Assembly (NCBI GenBank): GCA_025529335.1
Contig: JAMYHX010000042.1
Span: forward strand, 1-64,000
Direction of reading: 5' to 3'
Length of the DNA: 64,000 nt
Origin: Rhizopus sp. PT2906
Taxonomy: Eukaryota > Mucoromycota > Mucoromycetes > Mucorales > Rhizopodaceae
The notes beneath the pieces are model-generated. The model had not been told where the DNA came from. It did not search any database and saw nothing but the letters and a program-made list of their open reading frames with translations. The position numbers and the translations under genes are program-made. Below are positions 22,920 through 32,614 of the stretch, piece by piece. Position 1 is the first letter of the stretch. Each line of letters begins with the position of its first letter.

Positions 22920-25229
22920 ATGAAGTACATTGTGAAAGGTGGCATTTGGAAAAATACAGAAGACGAAATCTTAAAGGCAGCTGTCAGTAAATACGGCAAG
23001 AATCAATGGGCTCGTATTTCTTCATTACTTGTGAGAAAAACACCAAAGCAATGTAAAGCTCGTTGGTTTGAATGGTTAGATCCGAGCATTAAAAAGGTAA
23101 GCATTGTAAATAATAAAACCAAAACTAACTCATAATAGACTGAATGGTCAAAAGAAGAAGACGAGAAATTATTACATCTGGCAAAACTTATGCCTACACA
23201 ATGGCGTACTATTGCTCCTATCGTCGGTCGAACACCAGCTCAGTGTTTAGAACGATACCAAAAACTTTTGGATGAAGCAGAAACTCGTGATACAGATAGG
23301 TCAAAAGAACTTGGCTTACAGGGCGCCTTTGGTCACGAAACAGGACCCAGTGCAGATGATGCTCGAAAATTGAGACCAGGTGAAGTAGACCCTGAACCAG
23401 AAACAAAACCTGCTCGACCTGATCCAGTGGATATGGATGAAGATGAAAAAGAAATGTTATCCGAGGCTCGTGCAAGATTAGCCAATACACAGGGTAAAAA
23501 AGCAAAGAGAAAGGCAAGAGAGAGACAGTTGGAAGAAGCAAGAAGATTGACTGCCTTGCAAAAAAGAAGAGAACTCAAAGCAGCCGGTATCTAGTAAGTA
23601 CTTCTTATTCATTAAAAAAATGAATACTAACTCTGTTTGTAGCATGCGTTTAAAGACAAAGCCAAATGTAATGGATTATAATACAGATATTCCCTTTGAA
23701 AAGAAACCAGCATTAGGTTTTTACGACACAACAGAAGAAGGCAGTCGTACGGTCGATCCTGGCAAATTGACAAACGTTCATCTATCCAAATTGAACAGAC
23801 GACGTGCTGATATCGAAGAGGAAAAGAATCGTGAAAAGAAGAGAAAGGCAAGAGAAAACAACAATAAAGGCGGCCCACAAGGCAATCAAGGCCAGTTTGT
23901 GCCTGAAAAGAATGCCAAGATTCAAAAGATGCAGGAAGAAGAACAGATTGCTAAACGTCGTAAGCTTGTCTTGCCTGCTCCTCAGGTTGGCGAACAAGAA
24001 CTTGAAGAGATTGTCAAGTCTGGATTTGCTGGCGAGAATGCTAAAACATTGGTAGCAGATGATGTAGGTGCTACACCTTTCACCGATCGTGGACCTACAC
24101 CCTTATATTCTGAATTGCGTACTCCCAGACCGAAGACTCAGATCGATGGTTATCCTGGAGCCACACCACTTCAAAGTATGGCTACACCCAGAAATGCAAA
24201 GCCTCCACAGAGTGTCAAGGTCAGTCTTTTGCAAGGTTTAGCCAGTTTGCCTAAACCTCGTAACGAATGGGAAATTCGATTACCAGAAATTGAACAAGAA
24301 GATGAAAAGAAACCAGCCGAGAAAGCGGTTGAGGACATGAGTGACCTTGAACGAGAGATCAAAGAACAAGCAGAACGAGATGAACAAGAGCGTGCAGCAC
24401 GTCGATCATTAGCTGTTCAACTCGAATTACCACGCCCCACGACAATGCATCAATTCAAGGCAGATTCTAATGCAAGTGAAGCCGAAAAGATGATTTATGA
24501 AGAATTAAACAGACTTTTGAAACACGATGCTGTTAAATACCCAGTTGCAGGAGGAAAGGTTGCACCAGGCGCTGTTCAACTACCTGAAAGTATCGCTCAA
24601 TTAGAAGACGAATTTGATTCAAAAGCATTGGCTGATGCACGTAAAGAATTAGATCAGGAAATCGTCAAGACATTGGGACTTTCCGAAGATGATGATGTCA
24701 AAAAGGCAGTGTGGGAACATGTATCATCTAAACCTGAATTTGAAGAACTATGGAAAAAGGAGCATGAGGAGTTGATCTTTTCAGTCAAATTTAATCGATT
24801 CTTGACATTAAACGAAATGGACGATGATAAAGATATCATTCAAGGACTTGAAAAGACGATCGAGGTATGTTGTAGATATTTTGTGAGATAGATACATATA
24901 TCAATAATACTACTTAGGCCAATCGTCAAACAATGATCCGAGATGCTACACGTGCAGGAAAACTAGAAAATAAGCTGGAAGTTAGGTTAGGAGGATATAT
25001 GAATAGATCCAAAATGTTGTCAAAGCAAATAGTAGAAGCATTTGAAGAATATGAAGCAGCACAGTTGGAATACAATAGTTTCCTGAATCTACAGAATGCA
25101 GAAAGAGCAGTCATTCCACGTCGTATTGAAGCATTGGAATATGAGGTCAATAAGTTGGTCAATAGAGAAAAAGAATTGCAAGAGAGATACAAGAACTTGA
25201 GTGACGAAAAGATGGAACTACTTGTATAA
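22920..25229 (+). CDS. CEF1: Pre-mRNA-splicing factor CDC5/Cef1
   Basis: A core component of the Prp19 (NTC) complex needed to activate the spliceosome. Four exons (22920-23096, 23139-23593, 23643-24864, 24918-25229) give 721 residues, typical of filamentous fungi. Two Myb repeats occupy residues 5-110 (GGIWKNTEDEILKAAVSKYG; WSKEEDEKLLHLAK). The linker MDYNTDIPFEKKPALGFYDT and the following Thr-Pro-rich segment (TPLYSELRTPRPKTQ) are characteristic. A charged helical C-terminus completes the protein. The intron after KK falls inside the Myb repeats. Transcription is divergent from ORMDL. Confidence 0.95.
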
Positions 25230-25535
25230 AAAGAACATAAATAAATTCTTTATCATTTTTCTTTTTTTTTTCTTATTTTCTTATTTATACTCAAGATGTC
25301 TATTACGCTTTATCAAAATGAAAGACAATGCTGTGAATGTGGTTCATACTCACACAAGACAAGGTGATTATTAAAAGGGCGTATGACTGTGTATGTGTGT
25401 ATATTAATCTGTTTGCCATAGGGACTGTCCCAAGTTGATACCTTAAACACGCAAAAAAAAAAAAGAAGCGTCTCTCTCTCTTTGTTTTATAAACCATAGC
25501 AACAATAAAGGAACTTGTGAAGTGTTGACATTTTT
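25230..25535. other. Convergent intergenic spacer
   Basis: Lies between the CDC5 and GDSL stops. It contains T-rich runs and a short minus-strand ORF with no features. Confidence 0.6.
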
Positions 25536-27164
25536 TTATAAAGTTTGAATTCTGTCATTTTCATTTGGACAATAAATAGGTGCAGATGCATCATACTTTA
25601 ACATCATATTCTTTTCATTGGGAGGCAGAAACATCATTCTCCTAAGTAAACAATGAGTTTACAAGCTTATGTCTAATAAGGGACTTACCAAAGCATTTTA
25701 GCAAACCATGAATGAGCCAGTGTTGAAGGATGAAAGCAATCGATATTACTAAAATAAACTAAGACACATATTCTTAAATATGATATATTACATACCTGAT
25801 AGCTTGTATTGGGAAACTCATGATATCAACAAGTAATGGCTGATAGACTACAGCAAAAGCATTACTCGGAGGTTGTCTATAGTAGTTCACCGCCTGAAGA
25901 AGCGCCGCATTGTACTCTGGAAACAATGTGTTCATGATCGTTCGGTTAGCTTCAGAATGTGAGCACTCACACTCATGGTCATGTCCTATAAAGTTGCTTC
26001 CTTTAATGGGTCTACAGTAATCTGTATAATTGGAAGTAGCAACGACAATATCTTGTACTTTCATAATACCAACTAAATAAAACATGTCAGCCCACTCATA
26101 TGTTGTATGATTTAGTGTTCATATCTTACTTATCTGTACCAGTACGTGCGACATGGATTTGCGAATACGCTCGATAGCGGTTTGAACATTGGCTGCAAAT
26201 GAAACGGGTAAGGAAGTAGGTTCTGTACAGCTATGGCATATGTCATTTGAGCCAATAAAGATAGTAATCAGCTTCCAATCTGTCGGCTTGACTTTATTGT
26301 CGTCGTATGCTTTCTGTAATACATCCATTATGTAATCTAGCTCATGATCAAGATTTAGGCTGCGAGCGCCTGATTGAGCAGCGTTAAGGATATCGATATC
26401 CTCTCTATATTGTCCCTTGGGACATATTTGGTTTCCTATAATGTGTAAGTCATATTGTTTCCTGAAAAAAAAAAAAAAAAAAAAAAAGTAGAATAGGGAT
26501 TACCAAAGCAAATACTGATAAGATGATCTCCTACAGACGCACCATAGAGATTGTGAGAATAATAATGTAGTATGTTAGGCATCGTGATAGTATCCGGGTC
26601 CTACTATTCATCAGTATATACACATATATCTTTTGACACTTACACCTCCCAATGCGAAACTAACACCTCTATTTTCATATAGATTCTGTATATTAAGAAA
26701 CCGTTCTTGAACGCCTTTTGCAGCAAATCCAGCCATGACACTAGCGGGAGATGTGTTAAGTAACATACGCATCAATTTAAACAATTTACCTATCTCCTAG
26801 TCCTGCTACAATCTTGATATCATCTGGGCGCAAATCATGCACGCTTTGAGCTGGGGTAGACCTAGGCTTTAGTAAGGGACACCCAATATCTAAGGGAACT
26901 GAGATGTTGACGATTGGATCTACTGGTAAGGTTGTCACTAGAGGCAAAAGAAGGATTGAATATAGATAAGCCAATATGGACATGAATGATGCAGCAAGTA
27001 AAAAGGTGGGCAATATGTCAACGGCAGTTATAAAGCAGTATATAACGATTGATGGTGTCAGTGATTCTTGGAGAGAAGAAATGCTGTCCCCTTCTTCTAT
27101 TTGGTCTAAAGTTGTTGGATCAGAGAACGATGAAAGGAAATACTTTCCTCGAACATAAAACATG
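25536..27164 (-). CDS. GDSL/SGNH lipase, phospholipase B1-like, membrane-anchored
   Basis: Several exons between 27164 and 25536 give a protein with an N-terminal hydrophobic anchor (FLLAASFMSILAYLYSILLL). The SGNH blocks follow: KIVAGLGDS with the catalytic Ser (its codon is split by the intron at 26789), IFIGSNDICHSC with the conserved Gly and Asn, and IDCFHPSTLAHSWFAK with the Asp-His pair. CECSHSEAN and YCRPIK resemble phospholipase B1 proteins. It probably hydrolyses acyl esters of phospholipids at or beyond the secretory membrane; substrate is inferred. A poly(A/T) run of about 22 nt (26466-26487) lies in one intron. The gene follows the methyltransferase on the same strand, 148 bp away. 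Confidence 0.85.
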
Positions 27165-27312
27165 GACAAAGAAGCAAAACAAGTGTAAACGTGTTTTGGT
27201 TTTCACTTTTTATACACACTTTTGTTTACTTTGTGATAATGGGACATGTATAACAAAAAGGAGAGGGAGAGAGAGAGAGAAATGAAGGACATAAAGGAGA
27301 GAGGTGATTAGT

Positions 27313-28591
27313 CTAAACTGGAAGCAAACGGTATATTTGAACGCCAATTTCTACTGCTATTGATGGAACCAAGATATCGTCTACGTCTTGGTTCCTATCA
27401 TATTCTAACAAGGTCACTTGAAACCCACTCGACTCGCATAGATTCCAAAACGTTTGTTCTTCCTCTTGACTGAACCCACGACGCTTATAGCCAATATAGA
27501 TACGTGTTGTATCTTTTGATAAATCCACCAGCGTTTTTACTAAATCTTGGAAAAAGTGTGCCTCATAAAGTACGTCAGAAGCAATGATCAAGTCTACCTT
27601 TGAGCATTGCTCTGCCTGTTCCTTATTTCCCCACGCCAACTCTCTTGTCTTTAGATCACATCGTTTTGTCAAGTGCTGATTGACTTTAACGTTTTTATCG
27701 ATCAGTCTTACTGCTTCTTCCAATTCAGTCATTGTCACTTTTCCTTTTTCAACAGAACAAGACCCCATGATACTTGCAGTATACAATCCAAGCAACCCAG
27801 TACTATGATGTATAGATATCAGAAAGAAAAAAAAAAAAGAAATGTAGTTCCTCAGCTTACCCTGCACTCAAGTCTAATGTATGTTTACTGCTTAGATATT
27901 CTGGATGATATTCGTACATCCTTTTCATCACTTCCAACGTGACCAATGCTGAATCCCATATCTTACCAGGAATTCCTGTATCCCACATTTCATGAATCGC
28001 TACTTGACCATTCGAGAACACGCGATATCCGTCATGGACCATCTCCTGGGGATAATTATTCCATAATTCGAGTGGTAGTGATGTATCGGCATTCTCTGGC
28101 TGCCAGTCAGGATCAATCATGATTGGCCCGACTGTTAAAGGCTGAATGGTCGTAGCAAACTTACTATCTGATTGAATCCTCAAAAACCGTTTCCCGCTCT
28201 TGACATGTTCATGCTTAGGCTGAATACGATAAAGAAAGGCTCCTCTACCAGATCTATAAAAGCCAGGAATGGGTGCTGGGTCTTTTGCAAGCTGCCCGTT
28301 TTGGAAACTGGGTGCAGGAGCAATCTCAATGTCCCAGTCGTCGTCATTGTCTTCTTCTAGTGGTGTTATGCCTGCCTCTGAGGGCGTTTGTAAGCTGCAG
28401 ACCACGGTTACTTGACCGTCAGGCTCAATGTCAGATCGTCGAAAGAGACCGAGTTCATTCACAAGCAGAATGTCAACTCGGTACCATCGGTTGGGTTTGA
28501 CATGGAAGGCAAGAGGACATCGCAAATTGATTCGGTATAATGAAAAGTGTTGTTCTAATTTAGCGCGGAACTCTTGATCGGTCAAGCTCAT
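27313..28591 (-). CDS. METTL21-type protein methyltransferase with N-terminal extension
   Basis: Two exons meet inside the SAM-binding motif I: exon 1 ends LDLSAG and exon 2 opens TGLLGLYTAS. Motif DLIIASDVLYE follows, typical of the METTL21/family-16 lysine methyltransferases. The N-terminal 200 or so residues form an extra domain (FHVKPNRWYRVDILLVNELG) that I do not recognise. It is separated by an acidic loop, and WDTGIPGKIWDSALV precedes the Rossmann fold as in the family. The likely role is lysine methylation of a cellular protein; target unknown. A poly(T) tract of about 20 nt sits just upstream of the start. Confidence 0.8.
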
Positions 28592-29066
28592 GTCAATAAA
28601 AATAGAGAAAAAAAAAGGTATTTTTTTTTTTTTTTTTTTACAGTCTCATAGTCAGTCATTATTGACAATAATCATATATTGTTGTCTTTTGGAAAAGAAT
28701 GTAAAGAGTAGATTCACTATTCGGTAAATAACGGCAAAGGAACTAAAATCCATAGAGTAGATAATGATACAGCCAAATAAGGCTATATAACCCTTCTTTT
28801 TACCGCTCTTCAATATGCTGCAGGTACGTTCTTCAATCTTTAGTCTGAAATACAAGAGACGATATTACAAGCAGACCTACAACGGCTAGTAAAGCAATAT
28901 GCTTACGTGTTTTAAATCAAGGCATTAGAGAAAGTATGATTAAAGTATACAAACACGAGAAATGAAGAAATAAAAAGACGCGTTTATTTTTTTTTTTTTT
29001 AAAAAAAAAAAGTGGCCATAACCAGCGATTATGTAAGAAAATAAGCTATCTGGTCGAATATATTTT
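28592..29066. other. Gap with a poly(T) tract and a T/A dyad
   Basis: No gene is firmly supported. On the minus strand a short hydrophobic frame (RKHIALLAVVGLLVISSLVF, about 28918-28843) ends in TGA but has no visible start codon. A plus-strand ATG at 28816 opens a 24-codon basic frame. Confidence 0.4.
28989..29011. repeat. T12A11 self-complementary tract
   Basis: Twelve T followed by eleven A, flanked by TTTA and GTGG, in intergenic DNA. It is the same design as the intronic tracts at 21572 and 46840. Confidence 0.85.
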
Positions 29067-29890
29067 TTATACATTATACAGTAAGGTTTCAATGAAGCTC
29101 TTTAGTTGAAGAATACTAGTGCTCATAGGAAGCCTTGGCTTTGGTTCATTTGTGAGTTTAAGCATTCCATTATTTTCGGGGCTAGAGCAACTACAAATTA
29201 GTACAAAAAGTAAATTTAACTTCTTTCTTTGATGTGTACCTATACTTATAAAAATATGTATCCGACTCTTCATCAGCAAGAAAGAAGATCAATTTATCAT
29301 AAAAATCAAGACCTCTTTCTTTCTGCTCGTCATGGTGAACCTAAGGTAGATAATGCGTTAGGAGATCGAGAAAGTTTTTTCTTTTTTATTGAAAGATAAG
29401 CATATAGTATTATCCTTACTTTCTGCTTCTTCTTATAGGACTCTTCTGAGTCGTTGTTTACCATCAAATCGCCTTCTCCCTGATGTACGTAGTAGTTGCC
29501 GATACTGATAGCTGTCTAAAGTATGTGATGAGGAAATTTTGAAAAAAAAGGTCATTTTTGTATGAATAAATATACCATAGATGGCTCGGGTTTGGGCTTG
29601 AGGTTGGGCTTTTGAGCTTGTGCAATTGCGCGTCAATCTTCAGTAAAACAGGCTCAGGGATGCCTTTAAGTATACTTTTACTTTTTTTCAGAGTCGATTT
29701 ATACACTGCTGCAGGATCCTTACTAAAACCTTCTTTGAAATGCTTGCGAAAATTCTTTAGGGAAACACTACATGCACCAGAAAATGCTTCAGAAGTTAGA
29801 CTAATACTACGGGCACTACCTCTACATATTACTTATGTTATCACCCAGCAAAACCTTCCAATGTGCAGCGTCACGCTAAACATAACTTTA
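29067..29890 (-). CDS. Unidentified multi-exon gene, 5' end in repeated sequence
   Basis: Exons read, in order: RGSARSISLTSEAFSGACS continuing to KNFRKHFKEGFSKDP; then ISIGNYYVHQGEGDLMVNND; then HHDEQKERGLDFYDKLIFFL; and finally NGMLKLTNEPKPRLPMSTS to the stop at 29067. Introns have normal GTAAGG or GTATAT donors and TAG or CAG acceptors. The protein is basic in the middle and acidic later; I recognise no domain. The first part is clearly homologous to the repeat at 29916-30200, which faces it head to head. No convincing start codon was found, so it could be a transposon-derived or 5'-broken gene. Confidence 0.5.
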
Positions 29891-29915
29891 TAAAGTTAGC
29901 ATCTTGGATTGGTTC

Positions 29916-30200
29916 TTTTCAAGAGGAAAGAAATAAAAGAAATGTTGTTATTTATTCCAGTTTTACGTTGTCAGTTGATCAATAAGGATGCAGGAACACG
30001 TTTCACATTTTATATCAGAGAGAGTGAACTGGACAGCTTTAGGTTAGGCTTTGGTAATGTGAAGCTGTATGTGATAACGTAGGTAGCGTCCCAAGGAAGC
30101 GTCCATAGTATTAGCTTATTTTCTGGTGCATGTAGTGCTTATCAATTCTTTAAAGACCACTTAGAAACTGGCTTTATAGTTGAAGTGATTCGCCAGTGTT
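29916..30200 (+). repeat. Dispersed repeat copy 1, decayed coding sequence
   Basis: Starting at an ATG near 29942, the plus strand reads MLLFIPVLRCQLINKDAG, then FYIRESELDSFRLGFGNVKL, a TAG, and GSVHSISLFSGACSAYQFFK. About 220 bp is repeated, visibly but imperfectly, at 39290-39541. The SISL...FSGACS part also matches the minus-strand gene at 29067-29890. It is a decayed member of a multicopy family. Confidence 0.7.
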
Positions 30201-30851
30201 AATGAGAGTAAGTGAGAAAAAGTGAAGTAAAATTTTGTTGTGCAAACTATCAAGCAAAAGTCATTTGGATTGTCATGTAGCATATATCTCTGTTATGTCT
30301 ACACGCATCACTGAATACGTTTAAATAACTTTTTATTTGCTTGAATACCCAAAAGTGAGCACAAAAGGGGGAAAGGGTAAAAGAGAATTTATCTTCAAGT
30401 ACTATATCAATTGTTGCAAATCCAAGTTACTAGCTTCACTTGTACATAAATGACAATCTAATAAAGAAACCAAAGAATTGAATTCTTTTACAAAGACAAA
30501 GCAAACTGCCAATCGTTTTTTCAGTTAGCGCTTTCTTTACCATTTCGTGTTTTCATTATTTTAGAATAAATCATTACGGGAAGAACAGCAAAGTAGGTTA
30601 AAGAAACCTCTTTATTTCAAATCACAAATATTAACATTATTCAATAAAGTTTGTCAATTATTAAAAGATATTCTCCTGGATTTTAGTGCAACGAAAAGCG
30701 ATCTTGACAAATCAGGAAAACCGAAAACAAAGGTTGTGAGGTAATTCGGGTAAATCCTGTAATAACAATAACACACCATATATGGCATAAATGTGTATAT
30801 TTGGCCTTTGCCTTTCTTTTATATATTTTTCTTTGCTACAACAGTATATCC
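30201..30851. other. Gap upstream of the Q/M-rich gene
   Basis: AT-rich with no gene seen. A pyrimidine-rich stretch (30790-30840) precedes the start codon at 30852 and is probably 5'UTR. Confidence 0.5.
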
Positions 30852-31775
30852 ATGTCCCAGCCGCAACCGCAACCGCATCAAGCAGGCTCACCTCAACACC
30901 AGCAACAACAACAACAACAACAACAACAACAGCAGCAACAGCAACCACAGCCACAACCTCAGCAAATACCACAGCAACAACCACAACCTATGCCACAACA
31001 GCCTATGTATGGGATGCCTGAGCCTCAAGGAGGGCTATTTGATATGGTAAAGCGAAAGTTACGAGAAGCAGCAGGATATGGATATAGAGGCATGGACTCG
31101 ACTGGTATGGGTAGGTATGGCATGATGCCCACCATGATGCCAGGTGTCATGCCTCCATCTATGAATGTAATGCCACATCCAGTAATGAATCCGATGGGCA
31201 ACATGGGAATGATGGGAATGGGAATGCCAACTACAGGAGGAGAAGATATGTTACAGCAGCAAATAAAACTATTTCAGCAAATGCCACCTCAACAACAACA
31301 ACAAGCGATGATGATGGCTATGATGCTTATGTCAGGCAACGGAGGAACCATGGGAGCTCCAGGAGGATTAATGATGAATAATAACCCATATCAGCAATCA
31401 ATGATGAACCCTGCCATGCTAAATCAACTACTCATGAGTATGTCTATGCCTTCTAATGGTGCCATAGGAACAGCAGCAAATATGATGCAGCAACCAGCAA
31501 TGATGGTAAATCCTTATCAGCAGATGATGGGCGGTTATCCACCGAACTCTGTATACCCACCTTCCTCGTTATACCCGTCTAGCTCGATATACCCTCAACA
31601 ACCACAAATGCATCAGCCTTTCATGCCTCAGTATCCGAGTACACCGGGCGGTTATCCTAATGGTATGTATGACCATTCTAATGGTTACTATTATGGCAGT
31701 AGTACACCTTATTATTCCCATACTCCATATTCTGACCCATATGATGTATACTCAGGAAGGCGAGGATACTTCTAA
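30852..31775 (+). CDS. Low-complexity Gln/Met/Pro/Tyr-rich protein
   Basis: This single exon of 307 residues starts at MSQPQPQPHQAGSPQHQ. A polyglutamine block encoded by CAA/CAG repeats is followed by one short conserved-looking segment, GGLFDMVKRKLREAAGYGY. The rest is long Met-rich (MMGMGMP) and Pro-Tyr-rich (YPPNSVYPPSSLYPSSS) low complexity. The composition is prion-like and could phase-separate; this is inference. The short basic FDMVKRKLREA motif may be the functional core. Function unknown. The upstream ATG at 30801 would add a hydrophobic 17-residue leader that I think is untranslated. Confidence 0.6.
   Translation: MSQPQPQPHQAGSPQHQQQQQQQQQQQQQQQPQPQPQQIPQQQPQPMPQQPMYGMPEPQGGLFDMVKRKLREAAGYGYRGMDSTGMGRYGMMPTMMPGVMPPSMNVMPHPVMNPMGNMGMMGMGMPTTGGEDMLQQQIKLFQQMPPQQQQQAMMMAMMLMSGNGGTMGAPGGLMMNNNPYQQSMMNPAMLNQLLMSMSMPSNGAIGTAANMMQQPAMMVNPYQQMMGGYPPNSVYPPSSLYPSSSIYPQQPQMHQPFMPQYPSTPGGYPNGMYDHSNGYYYGSSTPYYSHTPYSDPYDVYSGRRGYF
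30897..30990 (+). repeat. CAA/CAG trinucleotide repeat (polyglutamine)
   Basis: Nearly uninterrupted CAA, CAG and CCA codons encode Gln/Pro runs at the start of the low-complexity protein. Confidence 0.85.
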
Positions 31776-32203
31776 CATGTACTATAGTTTAGTTATCACT
31801 GTAATAAATTGTATATTCATATTATTTTTAAAAATGGACTCGTATAAACCCTTTTGAACTGTCCTAGTCTTTTTCTGTAATGGACCTAACCTTTTGGAAT
31901 TGCCTTGATCTTTTTTGAAAATGACAAGCAGTATCATCTTAAGATGCTAACTATCCAAAGAGAACTTTTAAGCTGTGTCAATAACAATGCAGTGAGATAG
32001 ATGCCAGAAAGAATAGAAGACGATACATAGATCAGGATAAGCCATTATTTGAGCAACCACGTCTTTTTTTTTTAAACAGAGAACGCAGCTGCATATCGTG
32101 TTGATATGAAATAGATATAAAAAAAGGACTCATTAACGTCCAAAATATACACAACCTTGACCATTATGATAAAACTATCAAGAGAAAATCAAATTGCTAC
32201 AAG
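31776..32203. other. Gap with possible old dispersed repeat
   Basis: No gene. Segments near 31850-31925 (CCTAACCTTTTGGAATTGCC) loosely resemble 7030-7140 and 280-310. Confidence 0.4.
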
Positions 32204-32424
32204 TGTGTATAAAGGGGGATATTGACGACAGGTTCAGTAAAAGCTTCTATTAATTCAAGCTTATGTCTTTGCTTGACATTCTTGTAAGTACCAAGTGTTG
32301 CAAGTCATCCCCTTGAAAGTTTGGTTAAGGGGAAGAACACATGTGACTTGACTATTTCTTTATCCCAATCTGTAGAAGCTATCGTATAATATCCTCCTTG
32401 TATATGATCCATTCATCTCATCAT
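32204..32424 (-). pseudogene. Short decayed coding remnant with one stop
   Basis: From ATG near 32412 the minus strand reads MDHIQGGYYTIASTDWDKEI, FPLTKLSRG, then TGA, then LATLGTYKNVKQRHKLELIE and EAFTEPVVNIPLYTLVAI before a stop. About 70 codons with a single internal stop suggest a recently dead fragment. Family not recognised. Confidence 0.4.
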
Positions 32425-32614
32425 GGCCCTGAAGACAGCTGTGCATAAAACAGGAATAAAATTATTGCTCAGTTTATTCTTATGAATCTGTAATAACCAA
32501 TCAGAAAGATAGTATTAGTGTAACATTAACAAACTTGCTTAAAAAGCCGCCAGTAACTATGTACAGATGCCGTGTATCTTTCTATCTCTTTATTTATTCT
32601 CCATTCTCATCCTC

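Noticed and set aside
29612..29893. 93-codon plus-strand ORF
   Set aside because: It is antisense to the better supported minus-strand exon KNFRKHFKEGF.
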